A stretch of 30,266 nucleotides of DNA from an uncultured Eubacteriales bacterium (GTDB lineage Bacteria > Bacillota > Clostridia > Oscillospirales > Oscillospiraceae), in the NCBI GenBank assembly GCA_900545515.1, contig UQZA01000029.1:1-30266 (forward strand), read 5' to 3'. The notes under the pieces are model-generated. The model did no database searches, was not told the origin of the DNA, and saw nothing but the letters and a program-made list of their open reading frames with translations. Positions 15,311 through 22,186 of the stretch are shown in pieces. Numbering within the stretch: the first letter of the stretch is position 1; each line of letters starts with the position of its first letter. The position numbers were made by a program, and so were the translations under genes.

Positions 15311-16486
15311 CTATCTCCTGGCCGGAGCGCCAAGTTTGACCCGCAGCTGCTCCAGACGATTCAGCGCATCGTAAAGCGTCTCGTCCTTTTTCGCAAAGTG
15401 GAGCCGGATCAGATGATTTACCGGCTCACGGAAGAAGCTGGAGCCAGGCACCGCGCCTACGCCGACCTCCCTGGCCAAGTCCTCACAAAACCGAAGATCG
15501 CTGTCATAGCCAAACTCGGAGATGTCCAGAAGGACATAGTAGGCGCCTTCGGGGCAATTGTGAGGGATACGCAGATCGTCCAGGCCCTTCAGGAGCAGCT
15601 CCTTCTTATGGGTGTATTTTGCCGCCAGAGCCTCATAATAGTCCTGCCCGAACTGCAGGCCGGGAATGACTGCCTCCTGCAACGGCGCTGCAGCGCCCAC
15701 CGTGAGAAAATCGTGAACTTTTTTGGCCCGTTCGATGATTCTGGCAGGGGCAAGGATGTAGCCAAGCCGCCAGCCGGTGATGGAGTAGGTCTTAGAGAGG
15801 GAGGAACAAGAGAGTGTCCGCTCCCACATCCCCGGCAAAGTGGCAAAGTAGGTGTGCCAGTGTGGTGTGTAGACGATGTGCTCATATACCTCATCGGTGA
15901 TCACAAACGTATCGTATTTCCGGGCCAAACCTGCAATGAGTTCCAGCTCCTCCCGGGTAAACACCTTGCCACAGGGGTTGGAGGGGTTACACAGCACCAG
16001 GGTCTTGGGGTGTTGGCGGAAGGCGTCCTCCAGCACCTCCGGGTCAAAGCGGTAGTCCGGTGGCACCAAGGGTACATAGATTGGCTCTGCGCCTGAGAGG
16101 ATGGTATCTGCACCGTAGTTTTCATAAAATGGTGAGAATACAATTACCTTGTCACCGGGGTTGGTCACAGTCATCATGGCGCACATCATAGCCTCGGTGC
16201 TGCCGCAGGTCACCACAATCTCGCAATCAGGATCAATGGAGCAGCCCATGAAGTGAGACTGCTTGGCAGCCAGAGCTTCCCGAAAATTTTGTGCACCCCA
16301 GGTGATGGAGTACTGGTGGAAGTCCTCATTCGCCACCTCGGCCAAACGGTCCAGGATTGCACGGGGAGGATCAAAGTCCGGGAAGCCCTGTGACAAATTG
16401 ACCGCACCGTACTGCAGGGAGATTCTTGTCATTCTTCTGATGACCGAATCTGTAAAGGTATCGGTTCGTTTTGAAAGCTGGGGCAT
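15311..16486 (-). CDS. Pyridoxal-phosphate aminotransferase, class I/II
   Basis: A 391-residue fold-type I aminotransferase. Hallmarks: NLSQGFPDFDPP near the N-terminus, CNPSNPCG with Asn170, ITDEVYEH with Asp198, and the cofactor lysine in SLSKTYSITGWRLGY (Lys232; Arg240). A conserved C-terminal Arg in HLIRLHFAKK would bind the substrate carboxylate. The subgroup is that of aspartate/aromatic/kynurenine-type enzymes; the substrate is not readable. ATG 16486 has GGAGG seven bases ahead and is preferred over ATG 16501, which overlaps the ligase stop without a ribosome site. Last gene of the 2-oxoacid operon, so its product is expected to feed or drain the oxidoreductase. Confidence 0.9.
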   Translation of the reverse strand: MPQLSKRTDTFTDSVIRRMTRISLQYGAVNLSQGFPDFDPPRAILDRLAEVANEDFHQYSITWGAQNFREALAAKQSHFMGCSIDPDCEIVVTCGSTEAMMCAMMTVTNPGDKVIVFSPFYENYGADTILSGAEPIYVPLVPPDYRFDPEVLEDAFRQHPKTLVLCNPSNPCGKVFTREELELIAGLARKYDTFVITDEVYEHIVYTPHWHTYFATLPGMWERTLSCSSLSKTYSITGWRLGYILAPARIIERAKKVHDFLTVGAAAPLQEAVIPGLQFGQDYYEALAAKYTHKKELLLKGLDDLRIPHNCPEGAYYVLLDISEFGYDSDLRFCEDLAREVGVGAVPGSSFFREPVNHLIRLHFAKKDETLYDALNRLEQLRVKLGAPARR

Positions 16487-16500
16487 AGTATTCCCTCCCA

Positions 16501-17841
16501 TTATGTTCTGTCATGGAGCTTGCGCTCGTCTATTATTCTCTTCGACTTATGTTCCGAGCGGGTGTTCAGCCCGCCGTCTGGATGGACGACAACTTGGTAC
16601 GGCTTCACACCGATCCGGGCCTTGAGGGCTGCGGATACCTCAGCAGCTACCTCGTCGTCCGTTTTGGTGTTATCCCCACTCTTTTCGACTTCTACGGTGT
16701 ACTTACAGGTGAAATCTTTCTCAAAAACGCGGGTCAGATATTCTCCGGTGATGCCCGAACGTTCCCTGATCACCGCTTCGATATCGCTGGGGAATACGTT
16801 GACGGCGGAAACAATGAACATGTCATCCTTACGTCCGTTAATATGGATCCTGCCGTGGGTTCTACCGCAGGAGCAAGGCGTATTGTCAATCCAGCCGATG
16901 TCTCCGGTGCGGAACCGGATGAGCGGACGGGCATGCTTGCGCAAGGTGGTAAAGACAAGTTCTCCTACCTCACCGGGTTTCAGAACTTCGCCTGTGTGAA
17001 TGTCAACGGTCTCCACAAGGATATGGTTTTCAGCGATATGCAATCCGTCCTTGGCCTCACACATGGCGGCGCAGGCTCCAAAAATATCTGACAGTCCATA
17101 AAAGTCATAGACCTCTGCGCCCCAAAGCTCTTCGATGGCTTTTCTGGTTGCTTGGATGGAACCGCCAGGCTCTCCGGCCACGATGATCTTTTGAATATTC
17201 AAATCCTTCTTCGGATCAATTCCACTTTTTAAGGCCTTTTCACCGAGCTGCCAAGCGTAGGACGGACTGGTCCAGATGATGGTTGGCCGATAGGTTTTCA
17301 AAATGAACAGGAGCCTTTCACTGGGCAGGGTTCCGCCCCAGATGCAGAGCGCGCCCAGGTTCTGCGCGCCAATGACGTCTGGACCTCCCACATACAGGGA
17401 AAAGTTCAGCGCATGCACATAGCGGTCGTTGGGTCTCATACCAATTTGCCAAAACCAGCGGCTCTCAGTATCTTGAAATTCATCGAAATCCTGTTTGGTA
17501 AACGGACTCATAGTAGGAACTCCTGTGGAGCCGGAGGACGTGGAGATAAACACCACATCCTCTTCGGGAACCGCAGCAAGTTCCCCAAGGAAGGACCCAA
17601 CGCCCTGGGTATCACGTTGTGTCGTTTTATCGATGAACGGAAACTTCTGAATATCCGAAAGGGCTTTGATATCCGACGGCTTCACACCGGCTTCGTCAAA
17701 GGACCGCTTGTAGTACGGCGCATGGTCATAGGCAAACTGTACAATTTCCTTGAGGTCCTCCAGCTGCCTCTTCTCCAGCTCCTCTCTCGGGAGCGTCTCC
17801 AGCTCCTCATTCCAGTACTTGCTATTTACATCTCTATTCAT
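16501..17841 (-). CDS. Phenylacetate-CoA ligase-like AMP-forming ligase
   Basis: A 446-residue adenylate-forming enzyme of the PaaK type, which makes acyl-CoA from a free acid, ATP and CoA. Seen: KYWNEELETLPREELEKRQL at the start, the P-loop SSGSTGVPT (102-110), YDFYGLSDIFG, RFRTGDIGWID, a CSCGRTHGRI segment typical of PaaK, and a C-terminal basic KSKRIIDERK. Length fits PaaK (about 430-445). The substrate may be phenylacetate, indoleacetate or another aryl or branched acid. GGAGGAGATCATC precedes the ATG, which overlaps the porB stop by 8 bases. Physically tied to the oxidoreductase, so it probably acts on the acyl-CoA made or used by it. Confidence 0.9.
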   Translation of the reverse strand: MNRDVNSKYWNEELETLPREELEKRQLEDLKEIVQFAYDHAPYYKRSFDEAGVKPSDIKALSDIQKFPFIDKTTQRDTQGVGSFLGELAAVPEEDVVFISTSSGSTGVPTMSPFTKQDFDEFQDTESRWFWQIGMRPNDRYVHALNFSLYVGGPDVIGAQNLGALCIWGGTLPSERLLFILKTYRPTIIWTSPSYAWQLGEKALKSGIDPKKDLNIQKIIVAGEPGGSIQATRKAIEELWGAEVYDFYGLSDIFGACAAMCEAKDGLHIAENHILVETVDIHTGEVLKPGEVGELVFTTLRKHARPLIRFRTGDIGWIDNTPCSCGRTHGRIHINGRKDDMFIVSAVNVFPSDIEAVIRERSGITGEYLTRVFEKDFTCKYTVEVEKSGDNTKTDDEVAAEVSAALKARIGVKPYQVVVHPDGGLNTRSEHKSKRIIDERKLHDRT

Positions 17842-18754
17842 GATGATCTCCTCCTTTTAATGAACCAATGTTAAAATTTCTTTGTATGGATCTCCACTTT
17901 GCATCCCGGGAACGTCTGATCGTTTCCACATCCTCGTCGGTGAGGTGCTGAAATCGGCTTTGCTTTTTCAAATAGGCTTTCACATCCGCAAACTCTTTGG
18001 GCTGATGGTTCAGGGTAAACTCGCCATTTTCATATTCGGCAAGATACCAAAGCCCACAGTCTACCACTTCTTTCGCAATCTCCACAGTGTCCTCGGTGGC
18101 AATCCCCCAGCCTGTGGGGCAGGGTGCGATGATGTGGATGTATTTTGTCCCTCTGATCTTCGATGCCTTTTCAACCTTTCGTATAAAGTCTGGCAAATAT
18201 CCGATGCTTGCGGTGGCGGCGTAAGGAATGCCATGAGCGGCCACAATTTCAAACATATTTTTCTTTGGCCTGAGATTTCCGCGAATATGTTTGCCGGCTG
18301 GTGTGGTGGTAGTCCTTGCCCCGAAAGGCGTCAAAGAGCTTTTCTGAATGCCAGTGTTCATGTAGGCTTCGTTGTCGTAGCAGATATATAATATATCGTC
18401 ATTGCGGTCAATTGCTCCGGAAAGCGCCTGTATTCCAATATCGGCTGTACCGCCGTCTCCGGCAAAACCGACCGCATGAAAATCGGTGATCCCCTGGGCC
18501 CTCAGTCCCGCTTCAATCCCGGTCAGCATGGATGCCGTCCCGGCAAATGTGGAGATGATGGCGTTGTTGCCGAAGCATAGCTGGGGAAAATTGAAGCCAA
18601 CCGCCGACATACAGCCTGCGGGAAGAACGGCCACCGAACGCTCTCCTAATACCTTCAGTGCAATTCTCACTGCAAGGCTACCGCCACATCCGGCGCATGC
18701 CTTGTGCCCATAGAAAAATTCATCCTCGTGAATTGTCTTTGCAGGGATGCTCAT
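17834..18754 (-). CDS. porB: 2-oxoacid:ferredoxin oxidoreductase, beta subunit (TPP-binding)
   Basis: A 306-residue beta subunit of the pyruvate/2-oxoacid:ferredoxin oxidoreductase family. It binds thiamine diphosphate and one 4Fe-4S cluster. The cluster ligands are Cys20, Cys23 (CAGC), Cys48 and Cys212 (APCPTGW). The TPP motif starts at GDGG (99-102) and closes at ICYDNEAYMNTG. PFGARTTTTPAGK follows the PorB pattern. Closest families are POR and VOR (pyruvate, 2-oxoisovalerate); the specific acid cannot be read from sequence. Overlaps porA as ATGA, with GGAGG inside the porA end. Confidence 0.92.
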   Translation of the reverse strand: MSIPAKTIHEDEFFYGHKACAGCGGSLAVRIALKVLGERSVAVLPAGCMSAVGFNFPQLCFGNNAIISTFAGTASMLTGIEAGLRAQGITDFHAVGFAGDGGTADIGIQALSGAIDRNDDILYICYDNEAYMNTGIQKSSLTPFGARTTTTPAGKHIRGNLRPKKNMFEIVAAHGIPYAATASIGYLPDFIRKVEKASKIRGTKYIHIIAPCPTGWGIATEDTVEIAKEVVDCGLWYLAEYENGEFTLNHQPKEFADVKAYLKKQSRFQHLTDEDVETIRRSRDAKWRSIQRNFNIGSLKGGDHHE

Positions 18755-19917
18755 GTTTCGTCACCTCCGACGTCAATCAATTTCACTGCCACACGTTTGC
18801 TTTTTAAGTCCGCAAATATCCCTTCGATTTCCCCGACGGAGATGTTTTGGCCACCGAGACCTCCGATGTAGTTGGATGCCGGAATCGTCAGCCCCGCTTT
18901 TTGCAGCGCGGAATTGACATTGGTATATACGGTACCTTCGTTGCCAAAAGAAATGTCCTTTTCCAGAACTGCAATGGACTTTGCATTTCGCACAGCAGCT
19001 GCTATTTCTCGGTTCGGGAAGGGGCGAAGATAGCGAATGCGGAGCAGGCCAACCTTTTCCCCCTGTTCTCTCAGCCGATCTACAATTTCCTTGACCAGGC
19101 CTGCGATGCTACCTAGGGTGATCAAAATATAGTCGGCGTCCTCCGTCCAATAGCGTTCGGTCAGCCCTGTATATCGTCTTCCGAAAATCTCGGCGAAGCG
19201 CTCTTCCGCCTCTTCAATTGCTTTGGCTGCGTTCAACAGTCCGATGTGTTCCTTGTATTTGAACGCGGTATTGTGTGCCGGCCCTGCGGAAAATCCAAGA
19301 TTACGGGGATGCTCCAGATCAAGTTTATTTTCTGTCTCAAATCTGGGGAGAAACGCGTCTGCCTGTTCCGCTGTCGGGACATCGACTACCTCGTAGGTAT
19401 GCGTCAGTACAAAGCCGTCCAGATTTGCCATAAACGGCGTGGACACATCCTTTTTTTCCGCTATGTAATAACTCATCAGCCCAAGATCAAGCGCTTCCTG
19501 CGCGTCAACCGCATACGCCTGGATCCAGCCACAGTCAAGCTGTGAGATGGAATCCCGTTGGTCGCCATATATGTTCCAAGGGAGCGCGGTAGAGCGGTTC
19601 GCATTCATCATCACAATGGGAAACCGTCCCCCGGACGCATAGGGCAGGCATTCCGCCATATATAGCAAACCTTGAGAGGAGGTGGCGGTAAAGGCTCTTG
19701 CTCCCACTGCCGACGCGCCCATTGCGCAGGACAAGGCCGAATGCTCCGATTCCACGTGGATAAATTCCGATTTCAGGCTGCCGTCCTCCACCATTTCAGA
19801 AAGCTTCTCCACAACGATGGTCTGCGGTGTAATGGGATACGCTGAAATTACCTGAGGCTTTGCCAGGCGGATTCCCTCGGCAAATGCTTCATTGCCGGAT
19901 AAAAATTTCTTTGCCAT
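18751..19917 (-). CDS. porA: 2-oxoacid:ferredoxin oxidoreductase, alpha subunit
   Basis: A 388-residue alpha subunit. The N-terminal pyrimidine-type domain has SAYPITPQTIVVEKLSEM and the ESEHSALSCAMGASAVGAR segment with the catalytic-region Glu; TSSQGLLYMAE and MNANRSTALPWNIYGDQRDS are typical. The C-terminal transketolase-like domain carries LGSIAGLVKEIVDRLREQG, LRIRYLRPFPNREI and NYIGGLGGQNIS. Start ATG 19917 overlaps the porD stop as TAATG, with GGAG ahead. It forms the catalytic heterodimer with PorB. Confidence 0.93.
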   Translation of the reverse strand: MAKKFLSGNEAFAEGIRLAKPQVISAYPITPQTIVVEKLSEMVEDGSLKSEFIHVESEHSALSCAMGASAVGARAFTATSSQGLLYMAECLPYASGGRFPIVMMNANRSTALPWNIYGDQRDSISQLDCGWIQAYAVDAQEALDLGLMSYYIAEKKDVSTPFMANLDGFVLTHTYEVVDVPTAEQADAFLPRFETENKLDLEHPRNLGFSAGPAHNTAFKYKEHIGLLNAAKAIEEAEERFAEIFGRRYTGLTERYWTEDADYILITLGSIAGLVKEIVDRLREQGEKVGLLRIRYLRPFPNREIAAAVRNAKSIAVLEKDISFGNEGTVYTNVNSALQKAGLTIPASNYIGGLGGQNISVGEIEGIFADLKSKRVAVKLIDVGGDET

Positions 19918-20207
19918 TATTTCTCCGCCTCCATTTCAATTGCACCGGGCTTGCAGATTTTCTTGCAGATACCGCAGCCCTTACAAAAATCATAATCAAT
20001 GGCTACCTTTCCGCCATCTTTGTATATCACGCCATCCGGGCAGTACAAATAGCATTGCAGACAGCCCACACACCTTTCTCGGTTGATGACTGGACGCCTG
20101 CTCCGCCAACCGGCGTTCTTTGTGACCAGATATCCAGCTTCAAAAGCGGTTGTGTCGGGGATCTCTGACAGCTTCTGTGGCACGTGATCCCTTAAATACG
20201 GTTTCAT
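19917..20207 (-). CDS. porD: 2-oxoacid:ferredoxin oxidoreductase, delta subunit (2x 4Fe-4S)
   Basis: A 96-residue ferredoxin-like electron carrier subunit. Two 4Fe-4S motifs are complete: Cys46, 49, 52, 56 (CVGCLQCYLYC) and Cys75, 78, 81, 85 (CKGCGICKKIC). The N-terminal half lacks other motifs, as usual for PorD. It passes electrons from the PorAB TPP site to ferredoxin. AAAGGAG precedes ATG 20207, which overlaps the porG stop (ATGA). Confidence 0.93.
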   Translation of the reverse strand: MKPYLRDHVPQKLSEIPDTTAFEAGYLVTKNAGWRSRRPVINRERCVGCLQCYLYCPDGVIYKDGGKVAIDYDFCKGCGICKKICKPGAIEMEAEK

Positions 20208-20740
20208 CTGTGGATCTCCTTTCCTGCTTCCTCGGCAGCGGCCCTCACCGCCGCAATGTTCTTCCTGTGTAGCTTTTCCGGCATAGTTTGGCGAATGGCT
20301 TCCTCAATACTTTCAAGGGAGATTCCGCTGTATATTCCGGCAAGTGCGCCAAGCATGATGGTGTTTGTGATCGGCAGTTTCAAAATTTCCGCCGCCAGCT
20401 GATCTCCATCCAGCGCAACGACCCGATCATCCAACCAAGGATGCTTCGTATTCAGCAAAATCTTCCCGCCTGGCTTCAATTCTTCCCAGGCGTTTTCGGA
20501 AAACAGGGTGTCGTCAAGAAAAATGCTAAAATCCGCTCGTTCCACCTCACTGCGATTGCCGATGGGTTTTGTATCCAGTTTGGTAAATGCTCTGATCGGC
20601 GCGCCCCTGCGTTCCGGACCGAAAGACGGAAATGCCAGCGCATAACTGTGATCATCCCGAAGCGTAAAGGCCGCTCCCAGTAATCTTGCCGCTGTAAAAG
20701 CGCCCTGACCGCCTCTTCCGTGCCATAATATTTCAGTCAT
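20204..20740 (-). CDS. porG: 2-oxoacid:ferredoxin oxidoreductase, gamma subunit
   Basis: A 178-residue gamma subunit. MTEILWHGRGGQGAFTAARL is the standard opening of the gamma domain; FPSFGPERRGAPIRAFTKLD and LPITNTIMLGALAGI follow. It contributes to CoA binding and subunit contacts. ATG 20740 has AAGGAGGGACAAC directly upstream; 11 further in-frame codons upstream lack support. It is the first structural gene of the operon, order gamma-delta-alpha-beta as in archaeal and clostridial POR/VOR loci. Its own upstream 98 bases are AT-rich but show no good -35/-10 pair. Confidence 0.92.
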   Translation of the reverse strand: MTEILWHGRGGQGAFTAARLLGAAFTLRDDHSYALAFPSFGPERRGAPIRAFTKLDTKPIGNRSEVERADFSIFLDDTLFSENAWEELKPGGKILLNTKHPWLDDRVVALDGDQLAAEILKLPITNTIMLGALAGIYSGISLESIEEAIRQTMPEKLHRKNIAAVRAAAEEAGKEIHR

Positions 20741-20838
20741 GTTGTCCCTCCTTGATCGCTTCTGTAGAAGCAAATGATACTATATTTTTATTAACATGAG
20801 CGACATTGCAGCAATCGCTTCATCCCCCCTTTGGATAC

Positions 20839-20870
20839 AAAAAGAGCGGGGAGCTCATCGCTCCCCGCTC
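20839..20870 (-). terminator. Intrinsic terminator between the small ORF and porG
   Basis: Minus strand: GAGCGGGGAGC, loop GATGA, GCTCCCCGCTC, then TTTTTGTA. A perfect 11-bp stem. It ends about 98 bases before the porG start and begins 38 bases after the small ORF stop, so it is placed either to end a separate small gene or to attenuate the por operon. Confidence 0.92.
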
Positions 20871-20908
20871 AGGATCGTCTGCACTTCGAGATGGCGCACA
20901 GCGTCACG

Positions 20909-21034
20909 TCACGTGGTACATATCGGTTCCTGCATGTATCGGGCAATCGCAAATGAGCGCGCGAAGTCGTGGGCATTGGCATTGGCCATGTCCATGTACA
21001 TGCAGTTCAGCATTCGACGAGTCGCAGCGTGCAT
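20909..21034 (-). CDS. Small ORF, 41 codons, possible leader peptide or small protein
   Basis: A predicted 41-residue peptide beginning MHAATRRMLNCMYMDMANAN and ending ARYMQEPICTT. Support: a near-consensus promoter (21076-21104) about 40 bases upstream, AAAGGAG seven bases before the ATG, and an intrinsic terminator 38 bases after the stop. It is rich in Ala (8) and Met (6), has five basic (His excluded: four Arg) and few acidic residues, two Tyr, two Phe and no Trp. There is no membrane helix or signal peptide, and no run of one amino acid of the classical attenuator kind. Codons include CGT, CGA, TCA and ATA, which are less common in the surrounding GC-rich genes. I do not recognise a family. 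Confidence 0.55.
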   Translation of the reverse strand: MHAATRRMLNCMYMDMANANAHDFARSFAIARYMQEPICTT

Positions 21035-21075
21035 TGGATTTGCTCCTTTCCAGTTCCGTTCTGTGCTTGTGGCAA

Positions 21076-21104
21076 ATACTAGCACCCGAACCATCGAATG
21101 TCAA
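21076..21104 (-). promoter_or_regulatory. Near-consensus sigma-A promoter upstream of the small ORF and por operon
   Basis: Minus strand: TTGACA (21104-21099), 17-base spacer, TAGTAT (21081-21076). It is the best minus-strand promoter in the 610-base gap between porG and the UppP-like gene. A weaker alternative, TTGCGG-17-TAGAAT, ends at 21171. Confidence 0.8.
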
Positions 21105-21282
21105 GCAAGAAATCCGCTGCCCATAATATTTGGTGATCTCGCACAACATATTTGCAAAAAAACTGCAGAAATTCTATAAATTTTCAAAAGCTCCCGCAAT
21201 ACCTACGAAATTTGTCAACCGGGGAACGTACATGGGATAGCCCTGAAAAATGCGGTCGCCCTGGTGTTTGAAAAGAAAGGTC

Positions 21283-21311
21283 TGGAAACCACAGGTGTTT
21301 TATGATAGAAT
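21283..21311 (+). promoter_or_regulatory. Candidate sigma-A promoter for uppP-like and ftsK genes
   Basis: TGGAAA (21283-21288), 17-base spacer, TAGAAT (21306-21311), about 40 bases before the start at 21352. Confidence 0.6.
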
Positions 21312-21351
21312 ATCAAAACAAGACTGGAGACGTATGGGGAGGGACAGGGCA

Positions 21352-22173
21352 ATGAGCTGGCTGCAGATTTTGATTCTGGGTGTGGCAGTGGGCTTCGGGG
21401 AGATTTTTCCCCTTTCTGGCCCAGGCGTGAGCGCACCGGTGCGGCAGCTGCTGGGGCTTCCTCTGGATGGCAGCGGGGACCGGATGTACAGCGCCCTGCT
21501 CCGCATGGCCGTCTGGCTGGCGGTCTGCCTGGTGCTCCGGCGGGAGCTGTGGGCCTGCCTGCGGTCCTTTTCCTCGCCGCCCCGGCGGCGAGGCGCAGGG
21601 ATACAGGAGGAGGCGCGGCTACACCGCCGTCTGGCCCTTCTGCTTCTTTTGGGAACCCTGCCCATGATTCCTGCCCTTCTGCTTCAGACCCGGGCCGCCC
21701 GGCTGGGGACGCTCCCCGGTGTGGCGGTGTTTTTGGCGCTGAACGGCCTTCTGCTCTTCCTCACAGACCGGGTGGGCCATGGAAAGCGGGACGTCCGGTC
21801 TGCGACAGTAGCCGATTCGCTGTGCATGGGACTGGCCCAGGCACTTTCGGTCGTACCCGGCCTGTCCCGCACGGGACTCACCATGGCCGCAGGGATTTTG
21901 CAGGGCCTGAGCCTGGAATTTTCCTGGAAATTTTCCTTCCTGATGGCGGCTCCTGCCATGCTGCTTCAATCGGTGGTGGCGCTCTTGGGCGCACTGAGAA
22001 GCGGCGCTTCATTTTGTGCGCCCTATCTGGCTGGAATGGCCTTGGCCGGGTTGTGCGCCTACCTGTCCCTGCGGCTTTTGCGGTTTGCAGTTCGCCGGGA
22101 GGCCTTCGGTAGCTTTGCTTATGCTTCCTGGGGCACAGCCCTTTTGACTTTTATATTATATCTGATCTGTTGA
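21352..22173 (+). CDS. UppP/BacA-family membrane protein with altered active site
   Basis: A 273-residue polytopic membrane protein of the undecaprenyl-diphosphate phosphatase (BacA/UppP) family, which recycles C55-PP at the membrane. The C-terminal signature is intact: VVPGLSRTGLTMAAG (Arg173) followed by LSLEFSWKFSFLMAAPAML. The N-terminal signature is not: where E. coli has TEFLPVSSTGH, this protein has GEIFPLSGPGV. Glu17 (E. coli Glu21) is kept, but the second Ser becomes Gly23 and the essential His becomes Val26; the earlier Glu of VVEG is also Val. Phosphatase activity is therefore doubtful. ATG 21352 is chosen for GGGAGG nine bases ahead and family length; ATG 21334 is an alternative. 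ftsK follows after 13 bases. Confidence 0.8.
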   Translation: MSWLQILILGVAVGFGEIFPLSGPGVSAPVRQLLGLPLDGSGDRMYSALLRMAVWLAVCLVLRRELWACLRSFSSPPRRRGAGIQEEARLHRRLALLLLLGTLPMIPALLLQTRAARLGTLPGVAVFLALNGLLLFLTDRVGHGKRDVRSATVADSLCMGLAQALSVVPGLSRTGLTMAAGILQGLSLEFSWKFSFLMAAPAMLLQSVVALLGALRSGASFCAPYLAGMALAGLCAYLSLRLLRFAVRREAFGSFAYASWGTALLTFILYLIC

Positions 22174-22186
22174 GGAGAGAATCTAC

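Noticed and set aside
20741..21075. T-box or known amino-acid riboswitch upstream of the por operon
   Set aside because: No T-box consensus (AGGGTGGNACCGCG type) or other recognised aptamer was found; only the small ORF and terminator.
20904..21149. Alternative 81-codon minus-strand frame over the small ORF
   Set aside because: It covers the promoter at 21076-21104, has no ribosome site and is Cys/His-rich in an unordered way.
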